Assembly (NCBI GenBank): GCA_023450535.1
Contig: JAEXGX010000329.1
Span: 1 to 14,686 of the forward strand
DNA: 14,686 nucleotides
Source: Pseudomonadota bacterium
GTDB taxonomy: Bacteria > Desulfobacterota > Desulfovibrionia > Desulfovibrionales > Desulfovibrionaceae
Reading direction: 5' to 3'
Part shown: positions 1 to 7,537 of the stretch, piece after piece
Layout of the letters: each line of letters opens with the position of its first letter
How positions within the stretch are numbered: position 1 is the first letter of the stretch
Notes under the pieces: model-generated
What the model was told of the DNA's origin: nothing
Databases searched by the model: none
What the model saw: the letters and a program-made list of their open reading frames with translations, nothing else
Translations under genes and position numbers: made by a program

Positions 1-218
1 GTCTTCTTGAGATAGTTCAGCAGTTTGCGGCGCTGACCTACCAGCTTGAGCAGGCCCGTGCGCGAGTGGAAATCCTTCTTGTGCATCTTGAAGTGATCGG
101 CCAGCCCTTCAATGCGGGCGGTGAGCAGAGCAACCTGCACTTCGGGAGAACCAGTGTCGCCTTCGTGCTTGGCGTGGGCGGCAATGACGGCCTGCTTTTC
201 AACGGTATCCATAACCAC
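1..218 (-). CDS. rpsO: 30S ribosomal protein S15 (partial, C-terminus cut by window edge)
   Basis: S15 binds 16S rRNA in the platform of the small subunit and helps start its assembly. About 72 of the usual 88-89 codons are present; the C-terminus lies beyond position 1. The core S15 signature is visible: [16 protein letters not shown], then [20 protein letters not shown] and LLNYLKK. I chose the GTG at 218 (reading MVMDTVEK) over the in-frame ATG at 212. A GGAGG sits 8 nt before the GTG but 14 nt before the ATG, and an MVMD-like start is, from memory, common in relatives. The gene follows truB by 31 nt on the same strand, the usual truB-rpsO(-pnp) order, so the two are probably co-transcribed. 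Identity is certain; the start is likely. Confidence 0.96.
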   Translation of the reverse strand, partial: MVMDTVEKQAVIAAHAKHEGDTGSPEVQVALLTARIEGLADHFKMHKKDFHSRTGLLKLVGQRRKLLNYLKK

Positions 219-226
219 AGCAATAA

Positions 227-231
227 CCTCC
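227..231 (-). promoter_or_regulatory. Shine-Dalgarno site of rpsO
   Basis: GGAGG on the minus strand, between the truB stop and the rpsO start. Its 8-nt spacing to the GTG at 218, against 14 nt to the ATG at 212, favours the GTG start. Confidence 0.7.
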
Positions 232-249
232 TGTCCCTGAAAGACATTT

Positions 250-1185
250 TCAGGGGGTAGATGGGGCAAACAACCCCCGCAACATGGCCCAGACGGGCCG
301 TCCTTCCTGTTCGCAGGCTTCAACCAGGGCCAGAGGCTCCTCTGCCGCGTTCACCATAAGTGCGCGCCTCCCCGCTCGGAATTCACCGAATTCCGGACGG
401 TGGAGCAAGGTCTTGCCGTTACGTTGCGCTGCTTCTTCAACCGGATTCACCGTATACACGGGCCAGTCGGGCAACGCGGCAGACAAGGGCAATACTTTAC
501 CGGGCAGAGCCTCCGGCTCGGCGAGCACCGCATCCAGCGAATAGGCGGCGTCCAGTCCGAACGGGTGGCTGTACAACCGGGTCAGCTCCGTAAGCATGGC
601 TCCGCACCCCAAGCGCATCCCCAAGCTGTGGGCCAGGGACCGTATGTAGGAACCGGAACTGCAAGCGACCCGGAAACGCACGTCCGGAAGCTTCACCCAT
701 TGAAGCTCGGCGTGCGAAACATGTATGGCTTTTCTTTTTTCGGGAACTTCCTTCCCCGCGCGCGCCAGCCGGTACAGGGGCTGCCCCTGATGCTTGGCGG
801 CGGAATAGGGAGGAACAGGCTGTTCCGTCACTTCCAGCCAGGCCGTTACCTCGCGGCGCACGGCGTCTTCAAGCGTACGCGCCGCCTCACTGCCAGAGGA
901 GGGAACAGGGCGCTCTTCAAGCACCTGCCCGTCAGCATCCCAGGTATCGGTCACAAAACCGAGACGCGCGACGCCTTCGTAGCGCTTTTCCCCTCCCTCA
1001 AGGAGGTAACCGGAAAGTTTGGTGGCGTGGCCCATCAGAACAATAAGCACACCCGTAGCCATGGGATCAAGCGTGCCGGCATGGCCGATCTTCTTCTGCC
1101 CCAAACGCTTAATGCGCGCCACGCATTGCGCGGAGCTCATGCCCCCGGGCTTGTTGATGATCAGAATTCCATGCAGTTGTTCCAT
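250..1185 (-). CDS. truB: tRNA pseudouridine-55 synthase TruB
   Basis: Makes pseudouridine 55 in the T-loop of most tRNAs in the cytoplasm. From the ATG at 1185 the protein is 311 aa and opens with [18 protein letters not shown], the classic TruB N-terminus. The catalytic motif [14 protein letters not shown] puts the nucleophile at Asp40. Further TruB blocks are the [15 protein letters not shown] segment and [17 protein letters not shown]-terminal TruB/PUA-like extension ends in AMLRGLF. An in-frame TTG at 1209 with GGAAG upstream would add 8 residues; the ATG has only a weak ribosome site, so the TTG cannot be excluded. rpsO follows 31 nt downstream. The gene upstream is an unknown small protein rather than the DHH phosphoesterase, rbfA or infB often found beside truB, so the usual nusA-infB cluster is not continuous here. 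Confidence 0.96.
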   Translation of the reverse strand: MEQLHGILIINKPGGMSSAQCVARIKRLGQKKIGHAGTLDPMATGVLIVLMGHATKLSGYLLEGGEKRYEGVARLGFVTDTWDADGQVLEERPVPSSGSEAARTLEDAVRREVTAWLEVTEQPVPPYSAAKHQGQPLYRLARAGKEVPEKRKAIHVSHAELQWVKLPDVRFRVACSSGSYIRSLAHSLGMRLGCGAMLTELTRLYSHPFGLDAAYSLDAVLAEPEALPGKVLPLSAALPDWPVYTVNPVEEAAQRNGKTLLHRPEFGEFRAGRRALMVNAAEEPLALVEACEQEGRPVWAMLRGLFAPSTP

Positions 1186-1281
1186 GTGAGGCTCTGTTAA
1201 TAACCACAAAAGCTCTTCCCGTCCAGTAAAAAGGATGAGCCAGACAACAGATGCGCAACGGCGCGGAATTTCGGCAATGCC

Positions 1282-1548
1282 CTATTCGGTGCGGCCCGGA
1301 ATGTAATCCTTCACTTCCACCAGTTCCCGCCCGCCGGAAAAGACGGCGCTCTCCCACGAGGCTGATGCGTTCTGCATGAACTGCGCGGCTTCAGCCCTGC
1401 CCTGTTCCTCTTTGTCCAGGTATTGATTCAATGCGTCGTCCAGCACGGATTCCGCATCAAACCCGCTTTCCTGCACGTACGTGAGCAGGCGTTTACGCGT
1501 TTCCGGGGTCAGCGGCCCCGCTTCAGACAACCAGGATACATCGGGCAT
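1282..1548 (-). CDS. Small acidic protein of unknown function (88 aa), perhaps ribbon-helix-helix-like
   Basis: I do not recognise the family. The start is well supported: GGAG lies 6 nt before the ATG. The reading frame ends in TAG 96 nt upstream of truB on the same strand, so it may be the first gene of a truB-rpsO transcript. The protein is acidic and probably helical. Its central part (LTPETRKRLLTYVQESGFD, then SVLDDALNQYL) has the rhythm of ribbon-helix-helix antitoxin proteins: a helix, a Gly-turn, then a helix ending in YL. The C-terminus resembles the tail of such antitoxins. This is only a resemblance, and no toxin gene lies next to it. There is no signal peptide or membrane segment. 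Confidence 0.72.
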   Translation of the reverse strand: MPDVSWLSEAGPLTPETRKRLLTYVQESGFDAESVLDDALNQYLDKEEQGRAEAAQFMQNASASWESAVFSGGRELVEVKDYIPGRTE

Positions 1549-1564
1549 GAAAAACTCCGCAGGT

Positions 1565-1590
1565 CTGCCGGAAGCGTATTGTTCCGGCAG
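1565..1590. other. Perfect 9-bp inverted repeat upstream of the small ORF
   Basis: CTGCCGGAA (1565-1573) and TTCCGGCAG (1582-1590) form a 9-bp stem with an 8-nt loop. It lies 17-42 nt upstream of the 88-aa gene start, so it would be in that gene's 5' leader or could be an operator. There is no T-run, so it is not a typical terminator. Confidence 0.45.
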
Positions 1591-1611
1591 GAGGTAAAAT
1601 TGGACAGGAGG

Positions 1612-1664
1612 CTGCTGACTTTTTCAGCAGTCTGGAAATCCCTCGAAGAGGGATTTCCAGACTG
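1612..1664 (-). terminator. Double hairpin, probable terminator of the META-domain gene
   Basis: Two overlapping inverted repeats lie just past the stop codon of the minus-strand gene that ends at 1671. The first met by that transcript is a perfect 17-bp stem (1628-1644 with 1648-1664) closed by a 3-nt loop. The second is CTGCTGA (1612-1618) with TCAGCAG (1624-1630) around a short A-rich (minus-strand) loop. They share bases 1628-1630, so they cannot both form fully. The stem strength and position suggest transcript termination or 3'-end protection. The expected T-run is missing, so the terminator call is moderate. Confidence 0.6.
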
Positions 1665-1670
1665 GGGATA

Positions 1671-2717
1671 TTACAGTGCCACGGCCCGGAAGGTCGCCAC
1701 AACCTTGCCGCCCTTGCGCAGAGAAAGTTCTTCGCCGTCGATCACCCAGCCATCGGCCGCATTGAGGGCTTCCATAAAAGACTGGGCCTGCTTCATGGTG
1801 GCATCGTCACACATCATCAGCGTGCCGCCACCAAGCTGGAAAGAAAGCTTGCCGTCCTTTTGCTCCCATCCCATGAAGAAGCCGTTGCAACCGTCGGAAC
1901 CGTTGGCCTTGCCTTCCTCATGCAGCACCATATGCGCTTCACGCTGGCCTTCGGCCGCCTTTACGGGCTTACCGTCCAGCGTCGCCAGCTTCCAGTAGGT
2001 TTCCGTCAACGCCGCAGTGGGGCGAGTGTCGGAAGGAGGGCACAACGCCTCGCCTTCCGGCGCGCTGACACGATTCAAACGCACGGTGGGAGATTCGGAA
2101 AGCTTTACTTCCACCGCCGTGGGCGTGGAAAACAGCGCGCCCTCACGGGTAAGGATCGCGGCAGAAAGTTTTGCGCTCTCCACATGTTCCGCGCGGGAAG
2201 CGAGGTAGTGAATACGAAACGGCATGGGAATGCTTCCCTTCCGCTGCTGGAGCACGGAAGATATTATCTTGCCCGAATCCAGGGTCAGAGCCGCGCTGAC
2301 CATTACCTCCGGCGGCAGAGCCATACGTTCAAAATAGGTCAGCTTGCCCTCAAAACGTTTCACCGTACCTGCCGGGGCCTTGCTCCAGCGCCATTCTCTG
2401 CCGTCTTCTCCGCGCACGGCGAGCGTGGTGGAACTCAAGTCCACAATATCCATGCGCGCCTGATCCACAGGAGCGCAAGGAGAACACATGGAACGAAAGA
2501 CAATGGTGTCGCCTTCCCGGCTCCAGCTCAGGCCGAAGCGGCCCGCCGTGCCCTCATCAGGCGCAAGAATGGCAAAACTGCCATCCGCATCAAGGCAGAG
2601 AACCGCGCCGCTTTCATCCAGCCAGTCTCCGGCAGGAGAAAGAGGGGCGGCCTGTCCGGGCTGGGCGCAAAGACCAAGAGCAAGGCAGCACAGGGCCGCA
2701 AGAAACGTATGACGCAT
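1671..2717 (-). CDS. Secreted NlpE-like / YbaY(YscW)-like / META-domain protein
   Basis: A 348-aa exported protein. I chose the ATG at 2717 (AAGGAG 9 nt upstream) because it begins a clean signal peptide, MRHTFLAALCCLALGLCAQP, with probable cleavage after GQA near residue 23; the open frame extends further upstream but without signal-like sequence. Three domains are visible. Residues ~25-115 form a small beta domain like the N-terminus of NlpE, with a CSPC motif at 78-81. Residues ~122-207 (GKLTYFERMALPPEVMV onward) look like the YbaY/YscW family, named after a T3SS pilotin. Residues ~238-345 form a META/HslJ-type domain with the GSDGCNGFF core at 273-281. Such proteins sit in the periplasm or envelope and are linked to stress or copper/hydrophobic drug response; the exact role is unknown. 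The LGLC near the signal end is a poor lipobox. It stands alone, bounded by hairpins on both sides. Confidence 0.88.
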   Translation of the reverse strand: MRHTFLAALCCLALGLCAQPGQAAPLSPAGDWLDESGAVLCLDADGSFAILAPDEGTAGRFGLSWSREGDTIVFRSMCSPCAPVDQARMDIVDLSSTTLAVRGEDGREWRWSKAPAGTVKRFEGKLTYFERMALPPEVMVSAALTLDSGKIISSVLQQRKGSIPMPFRIHYLASRAEHVESAKLSAAILTREGALFSTPTAVEVKLSESPTVRLNRVSAPEGEALCPPSDTRPTAALTETYWKLATLDGKPVKAAEGQREAHMVLHEEGKANGSDGCNGFFMGWEQKDGKLSFQLGGGTLMMCDDATMKQAQSFMEALNAADGWVIDGEELSLRKGGKVVATFRAVAL

Positions 2718-2964
2718 ATTGAGCGCTCCTTGATTGTTTGACTGGGGAAAAATGCGGTCTTTCCACAGTTCTCCGCCCGCGCCCGGCGTCGGAAAAAACC
2801 GACGAAACAACAATCCACAGGCATGGGCAAACAATGGCAGGATGCCAGATTAACGCAGCGAGGGCAATTTCGTGATAGGGCTGCTTCTGCCGGGCCAGAG
2901 GGACTCATACCGCTGCTGTCTTTATCCATACGACTCGCGCGCCCCCCAACCTGATACGAAACAA
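2718..2964. other. Intergenic gap upstream of the META-domain gene
   Basis: About 250 nt between the META-domain gene and the hairpin beyond rimO. It holds one short hairpin, CGTCGG (2787-2792) and CCGACG (2799-2804) around six A's, located in what would be the META gene's leader or promoter zone. I see no convincing promoter. A reading frame opening at 2929 was considered and rejected. Confidence 0.4.
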
Positions 2965-2991
2965 AATTCCGGCATTTTTCATGCCGGAATT
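2965..2991 (-). terminator. Rho-independent terminator downstream of rimO
   Basis: AATTCCGGCAT (2965-2975) and ATGCCGGAATT (2981-2991) make a perfect 11-bp stem with a 5-nt loop. On the minus strand the stem is followed by TTTTGTTTCG, a reasonable U-rich tail. It lies about 95 nt past the rimO stop codon, behind another hairpin, and fits termination of rimO transcription. Confidence 0.7.
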
Positions 2992-3010
2992 CGTAACTTT
3001 TTCAAATAAA

Positions 3011-3070
3011 AGTCTTTGAAAAGAGGGGTGCGGGGAGGAAAACTTTCTTCAGAAAGTTTTCCTCCCCGCA
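3011..3070. repeat. Long perfect hairpin downstream of rimO, likely a dispersed intergenic repeat
   Basis: Bases 3029-3047 and 3052-3070 are perfectly complementary (19 bp) around a 4-nt loop, TTCA. The flank AGTCTTTGAAAAGAGGGG precedes it. Its core GGGGTGCGGGG (3025-3035) occurs again in opposite orientation at 5253-5263, in the rdgB-end element. It sits 16 nt past the rimO stop codon. From memory, GC-rich hairpins of this form are common between genes in Desulfovibrio-type genomes; that is not shown here. It may act as an RNA 3'-end stabiliser, but has no clear T-run on either strand. Confidence 0.6.
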
Positions 3071-3085
3071 AAAAAATAACTTCCC

Positions 3086-4393
3086 CTACGCCAGCGCCGT
3101 CAGGTCGTATTCTCCGGTTTCAGTGATTTCCGCCCGCACCACTTTGCCCGGTTCCACACCGGGGCCGCTCACATAGGTCACACCGTCCACCTCGGGAGCC
3201 TGAAACCAGGCCCGCCCGATATGCAGGCCGGGCCACTCGCCGTGCGGGGCGTCCACCAGAATGTCGAGGTTTTCCCCTTCATAGGCGCTCAGAATGTCTT
3301 CGCTGATGTCCCGCTGCAAATCCATAATTTCGTCCCGGCGCTCCCGGCGCAACTTCTCCGGCACCTGATCGGGCATGGCGGCGGCGGGAGTGCCCTCCTC
3401 CGCCTCATACGCAAACACGCCGAGATGATGAAAACAGTTACGCTCCACAAATTCAACCAGTTTGCCGAAATTCGCATCCGTTTCACCGGGAAAGCCCGTG
3501 ATCAGCGTGGTGCGCAAAGCCGCATCCGGGAAATGCCGGCGGATACGATCCACCACAATCTGCGGATCGCGCGCAAAGGGGCGGCCCATGCGGGCCAGAA
3601 CGTCGGAATCGGCGTGTTGGAGCGGCATGTCAAAATAGGGTATAAAAGGCTTGCCCGCAGAGGCCAGAAAAGCCAGCAGCTCATCGGTCAGCCCGGCGGG
3701 GTACAGGTACATGAGGCGCAGGCGTTCCAGGCCGGACAGGGGCAGCAGACGCTCCAGCAGCGGGCGCAAATCGCCCTTGCCGCCGGCCAGTTCCGAACCC
3801 CAGGCGGTGACGTCCTGCGCCACCAGCACGATTTCCTTCACGCCCTGATCGAGAAGAGCGCGGGCTTCCGTTTCCAGACCTTCCGCCGGGGCGGAAATAT
3901 GAGATCCACGTATGGAAGGAATGGTACAGAAGGAACAGCGGTGGCGGCATCCCTCACCGATTTTCAGCCACGCATAGGACGGCCCGGTGCTGAGCAGGCG
4001 GCCCGGCTCGGGGTTTTTCAGCTTCAGCGCATCGGCCAGCATGGCGGGCCAGGCATCCACATCGGAGGCATGCAGCCACAAGTCCACTTCCGGGATTTCT
4101 TTTGCCAGTTCAGCCACGCCATAACGGCCGGGCAGGCAACCGCCCACAGCAAAAAGAGGACGTTCCGGCAGGTCTTCCAAATCCGCCGCCATCTGTACGA
4201 TGGTCTGCACGGATTCCTCAACCGCCGGGCCAATAAAGGCGCACGTGTTGATAAACACCAGATCCGCATCCTCAGGCTCGGCCACGGTCACAATGGGCTC
4301 GCCAAGAGAAGGATTGCCCAGCGAACCCAGCAGACGTTCTGTATCCACCCGGTTTTTAGGGCAACCGAGGCTTTGGGAATAGATGCGCAGCAT
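3086..4393 (-). CDS. rimO: Ribosomal protein S12 methylthiotransferase RimO (radical SAM)
   Basis: Adds a methylthio group to a conserved aspartate of ribosomal protein S12, using SAM and two 4Fe-4S clusters. From the ATG at 4393 (GGGAG 5 nt upstream) the protein is 435 aa, the normal size. The N-terminal UPF0004 domain starts MLRIYSQSLGCPKNRVDTER and supplies Cys11, Cys51 (FINTCAF) and Cys86 (GGCLPG) for the auxiliary cluster. The radical-SAM motif is GEGCRHRCSFC with Cys149, Cys153 and Cys156, followed by TIPSIRG, which fits RimO rather than MiaB. The C-terminal TRAM domain contains GRAWFQAPEVDGVTYV, also RimO-like. The frame stays open 95 codons upstream, but that stretch overlaps rdgB antisense and lacks family sequence. 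It is divergent from rdgB and followed by two hairpins. Confidence 0.95.
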   Translation of the reverse strand: MLRIYSQSLGCPKNRVDTERLLGSLGNPSLGEPIVTVAEPEDADLVFINTCAFIGPAVEESVQTIVQMAADLEDLPERPLFAVGGCLPGRYGVAELAKEIPEVDLWLHASDVDAWPAMLADALKLKNPEPGRLLSTGPSYAWLKIGEGCRHRCSFCTIPSIRGSHISAPAEGLETEARALLDQGVKEIVLVAQDVTAWGSELAGGKGDLRPLLERLLPLSGLERLRLMYLYPAGLTDELLAFLASAGKPFIPYFDMPLQHADSDVLARMGRPFARDPQIVVDRIRRHFPDAALRTTLITGFPGETDANFGKLVEFVERNCFHHLGVFAYEAEEGTPAAAMPDQVPEKLRRERRDEIMDLQRDISEDILSAYEGENLDILVDAPHGEWPGLHIGRAWFQAPEVDGVTYVSGPGVEPGKVVRAEITETGEYDLTALA

Positions 4394-4451
4394 ATGAACT
4401 CCCGAACTTCCCCGCAGGCGGGGAGCAGGCTGAAGGAACACGGAGGCACGG

Positions 4452-4480
4452 TTGCCAGCAAAAAGCCTCCGCGCTATCTT
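4452..4480 (+). promoter_or_regulatory. Candidate sigma-70-type promoter for rdgB
   Basis: TTGCCA (4452-4457), 17 nt, then TATCTT (4475-4480), about 90 nt before the rdgB ATG. The -35 box differs from consensus at one base and the -10 box at two. Predicted by eye only. Confidence 0.4.
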
Positions 4481-4501
4481 TACAGATTGCGAGCTGTTCA
4501 A
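4473..4501 (-). promoter_or_regulatory. Weak candidate promoter for rimO, overlapping the rdgB promoter
   Basis: On the minus strand TTGAAC (4501-4496), 17 nt, then GATAGC (4478-4473). Its -10 box lies on the same bases as the -10 box of the plus-strand candidate. The -10 match is poor, so this is tentative. Confidence 0.22.
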
Positions 4502-4569
4502 GTCATGCTCCATGCCGGAACGCTCCAGTTTTCTCTGCCACGAACGATCTCTTTCCGCAAGGAGAAAGC

Positions 4570-5277
<708 letters not shown>

Positions 5278-5295
5278 TCTCCCCCGGACTCCCAT

Positions 5296-5318
5296 AATTA
5301 TAACATAGTGTAATAATT
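5296..5318. promoter_or_regulatory. AT-rich imperfect palindrome, possible operator
   Basis: AATTATAAC (5296-5304), 5 nt, GTAATAATT (5310-5318): nine-base arms with one mismatch, in otherwise GC-rich sequence. It lies about 20 nt upstream of the candidate -35 box of the Yip1 gene, so it could bind a regulator, or merely be the loop of the surrounding repeat. Confidence 0.3.
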
Positions 5319-5337
5319 TGGGGGAGGGTGCCCCGGC

Positions 5338-5366
5338 TTGATCTGCCAGACGGGCTAGCCTACACT
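5338..5366 (+). promoter_or_regulatory. Candidate promoter of the zinc-ribbon/Yip1 gene
   Basis: TTGATC (5338-5343), 17 nt, TACACT (5361-5366), 25 nt before the ATG. Each box matches four of six consensus bases. Spacing and position are good; predicted by eye. Confidence 0.38.
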
Positions 5367-5391
5367 TGCGTCAAATTACCGGAGACAATAT

Positions 5392-6363
5392 ATGCAGATC
5401 CGTTGCCCTGATTGCCAGCTTGAACGCGATATAGACCTGACCCGCATCCCGGCCAGCGCCACTGTGGCGACGTGCCCGCGTTGCGGTCGGCGCTTTCATT
5501 TTCGTAAACAATTCACTGAAGTCCCCCCGGAACAGGAAGAAAATCTCCAGGCGGGACAACCGAAACCGGACGCGCCCGATGCTCCGGACCCTGCCGCCTC
5601 CCATGACGACGTAAACGGCAAGAGCGCCGGAAGCGCCCCTGTGAACCAGACCGAACATGACATGCCCGCGTCTGGCGCGGCTGCACGCGAAAAAAATAAC
5701 CTTGAAGCGGAAAGAAATCAGACACAAGACCATACCCTTGCGGAAACGCCTGGCGTGCCGTGGGAACATCCCGAGAGCTTCGGCTTTTTCGGGAGTTTTT
5801 ATCACACGCTGCTACGCGTGCTTTTCCGCGCGCCGGATTTCTTCCGCAACATGGGGCGCGACGTGCCCATGGGCAAGGCCGTGATTTTCTTCGTCCTCAT
5901 GCGCTTTCTGGAAGCTGTGGCGGTTCGCTTCTGGTCGCAGGACATGCTGCGTCAGGTGACGGAAACCTCGCCCAATCCTGAGGCCATTGAACTTGCCAAC
6001 CAGCTCATGCATGACATGAGCACGCCCATGTTCCTGCTGGCCACACCCTTTACCGCCGTATTCCAGCTCTTTTTTCTGGCCGCGCTCTACAGCCTGATGA
6101 TCCGTCTGGCCCAGCCGGACAAGGCTGACTTTGGCGTAGTCACCAGAGTGCTGGCTTACAGCGCCGCACCGTGCGTGTTTTCCCTCGTGCCTTTTGTGGG
6201 CAGTGTTGTGGCGTCCATATGGTACGTGGCCGTCAGCTTCGTGGGCTGCAAGTATGCGCTCGGCCTCAGCTGGGGCAAGACGGCCCTGGCTCTGGCCCCG
6301 TTGTTCATCCTCGGCGTGGCCGTACTGATCCAGGTGTCGCTGCTCATGCGGTCAATGCTTTGA
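5392..6363 (+). CDS. Zinc-ribbon and Yip1-domain membrane protein
   Basis: A 323-aa inner-membrane protein of unknown role. Residues 1-40 form an MJ0042-type zinc ribbon with Cys5, Cys8, Cys28 and Cys31 (CPDC and CPRC). Residues ~42-125 are a polar, Pro/Asp/Glu-rich linker without predicted fold. From ~128 the protein becomes a Yip1-like membrane domain (GFFGSFYHTLLRVLFRAPDF leads it) with about five hydrophobic segments: near 162-180, 212-238, 250-270, 272-290 and 297-318. The zinc-ribbon + Yip1 architecture is, from memory, seen in deltaproteobacteria. The ATG has GGAG 7 nt upstream. The lipoprotein gene follows 155 nt downstream on the same strand, but with its own promoter candidate, so an operon is uncertain. 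Confidence 0.85.
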   Translation: MQIRCPDCQLERDIDLTRIPASATVATCPRCGRRFHFRKQFTEVPPEQEENLQAGQPKPDAPDAPDPAASHDDVNGKSAGSAPVNQTEHDMPASGAAAREKNNLEAERNQTQDHTLAETPGVPWEHPESFGFFGSFYHTLLRVLFRAPDFFRNMGRDVPMGKAVIFFVLMRFLEAVAVRFWSQDMLRQVTETSPNPEAIELANQLMHDMSTPMFLLATPFTAVFQLFFLAALYSLMIRLAQPDKADFGVVTRVLAYSAAPCVFSLVPFVGSVVASIWYVAVSFVGCKYALGLSWGKTALALAPLFILGVAVLIQVSLLMRSML

Positions 6364-6390
6364 CGCTGACGCGTCTCTCTCCTTTATAAG
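6360..6390 (+). promoter_or_regulatory. Candidate promoter of the lipoprotein gene
   Basis: TTGACG (6360-6365) and TATAAG (6385-6390) each match five of six consensus bases, but the spacing is 19 nt, longer than ideal. The -35 box overlaps the TGA stop codon of the Yip1 gene. A leader of about 120 nt would precede the lipoprotein start. Confidence 0.38.
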
Positions 6391-6518
6391 GATAACGCCC
6401 CGCTCCGAAAATCCATGCACTGCCGGTTTCGGCCCTGTTCTTGCATAGTGTTCCGGACCGGGGCGCAAAGGCATTTTCCGCGCGGAACTGCCTCGGGAGA
6501 TTTTCAAGGAGTCCAGTC

Positions 6519-7259
6519 ATGACGCATTTCGGCAGGGCGAATTTCATCCGGATGCACGTTCTGTGGGCGCTGTTCCCGCTCTTTTTCGTTTCAGCGCTAT
6601 CCGCCTGCGCACCGTCCCCGGACGGGAGAGCACGCCTCGATCTGGCCTCGCAACCACAAATCTTCAGCAATGAAGACGGTTACTACGCGGGCATCAAGGT
6701 CATGGTTCATCCCAATGCCAACCTGACGCACAAGCCCACGGCACTGTTCGTGCCGCTGGGCCTGACTCAGGATCTGCGCAGTGCCTACGCCGTGTCGGAA
6801 GGAGTTTCCCGCCAGGTCTGGCAGAGCATGCTGAAGGAAGAAACGTTTTCCACCCTTGAGCTCGCGGACATGCGCCCGCCCTACCAGGCAGACATGGCTC
6901 TGCCGCTGGCCCGGCAGATGGGGGCGGAACTGCTGGTCGGCGGCTACATCACCTATTACATCGACGGCGGCACCACCGGAGATTCCAAGATTTCACTCCA
7001 GCTTGAGATCTACGATGTGAAAACGGGCATGATGCTGTGGAGCATGGCCCATGCGGGCATGATGCCCTACCAGCCCCCGCGCGACTTCATCGTGCTGGAG
7101 GTAAAGCAACGCATGCCTGTCGACCCCATGGGCACGCTGATCTCTTCCGTTTCCGGCGATATGGCGCGCCTGCTGCACATGTGGACCGCGCCGGAAGAAT
7201 GCCCCACGCCCTCCACCCGGCGCTCATCCGGCGGAAAATCGGCCTTCGGCAGGTTTTAG
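6519..7259 (+). CDS. Outer-membrane-type lipoprotein, possibly CsgG/LpoB-like
   Basis: A 246-aa lipoprotein. The ATG at 6519 has AAGGAG 7 nt upstream and gives a type II signal peptide: basic start, hydrophobic run MHVLWALFPLFFV, then lipobox LSAC with the lipidated Cys30. The next residues (APSPDG) lack Asp at +2, which suggests outer-membrane sorting. The mature part has the alpha/beta rhythm of the CsgG/LpoB/FlgO group: a variable N-terminus, a helix near RQVWQSMLKEE, the segment LARQMGAELLVGGYITYYID, then LQLEIYDVKTGMMLWSMAHAG, where a regulated 'D-x-x-T-G' turn is typical. The C-terminal helix carries ISSVSGDMARLLHMW. The lipoprotein call is firm; the fold assignment is a resemblance and the function is unknown. 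A longer frame from 6441 is unlikely because it would bury the signal peptide. Confidence 0.85.
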   Translation: MTHFGRANFIRMHVLWALFPLFFVSALSACAPSPDGRARLDLASQPQIFSNEDGYYAGIKVMVHPNANLTHKPTALFVPLGLTQDLRSAYAVSEGVSRQVWQSMLKEETFSTLELADMRPPYQADMALPLARQMGAELLVGGYITYYIDGGTTGDSKISLQLEIYDVKTGMMLWSMAHAGMMPYQPPRDFIVLEVKQRMPVDPMGTLISSVSGDMARLLHMWTAPEECPTPSTRRSSGGKSAFGRF

Positions 7260-7342
7260 AGCTTTTCAACTTTGAAATGCTCATGGAGCCGGGTAATGCG
7301 AGGCTCATCTCTGCTCTTTTTATCCGTCTGCCCTGCCTTCCC

Positions 7343-7379
7343 CCCCAGGGCGGGAGCATTATAGTACGCCGCCCTGGGG
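7343..7379. other. Perfect 11-bp inverted repeat in the convergent gap
   Basis: CCCCAGGGCGG (7343-7353) and CCGCCCTGGGG (7369-7379) with a 15-nt AT-rich loop. It lies 84 nt past the lipoprotein stop. No T-run follows on either strand, so it may be a repeat element or a transcript-end stabiliser. Confidence 0.45.
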
Positions 7380-7465
7380 CGTCCATGAACGCGAAGCGAG
7401 CATTGACGCTCCAAAACGGCGAGTGGGTCGCGGCTTTGCCGCGCCGTAAAGCGAGCCATTTTCGG

Positions 7466-7507
7466 GTAGTTATGAGAAAGATCCGTTGTAACTACGCGCT
7501 TTTATTG
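7466..7507 (+). terminator. Possible terminator of the lipoprotein gene
   Basis: GTAGTTA (7466-7472) and TAACTAC (7489-7495) form a 7-bp stem with a 16-nt loop, followed shortly by TTTTATT on the plus strand. The stem is weak and the tail offset by five bases, so confidence is low. The whole 7260-7537 gap (278 nt) separates two convergent genes and is rich in short inverted repeats, including CGCGGC/GCCGCG at 7429-7443. Confidence 0.35.
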
Positions 7508-7537
7508 TACTGCAAATTTTAATGCGCTCACCCTGCC

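Noticed and set aside
2640..2700. Lipobox in the META-domain protein signal peptide
   Set aside because: The sequence before the cysteine is LGL, with Leu at -1, which signal peptidase II does not favour; type I cleavage after GQA is more likely.
2528..2929. Minus-strand frame of 133 codons with Cys-rich part upstream of and overlapping the META-domain gene
   Set aside because: It overlaps about 190 nt of the better supported gene in another frame, has no ribosome site, and turns into out-of-frame translation of that gene.
7256..7459. 67-codon minus-strand frame in the convergent gap
   Set aside because: No ribosome site, crosses several inverted repeats and touches the lipoprotein 3' end; more likely repeat DNA than a gene. 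Kept only as a finding.
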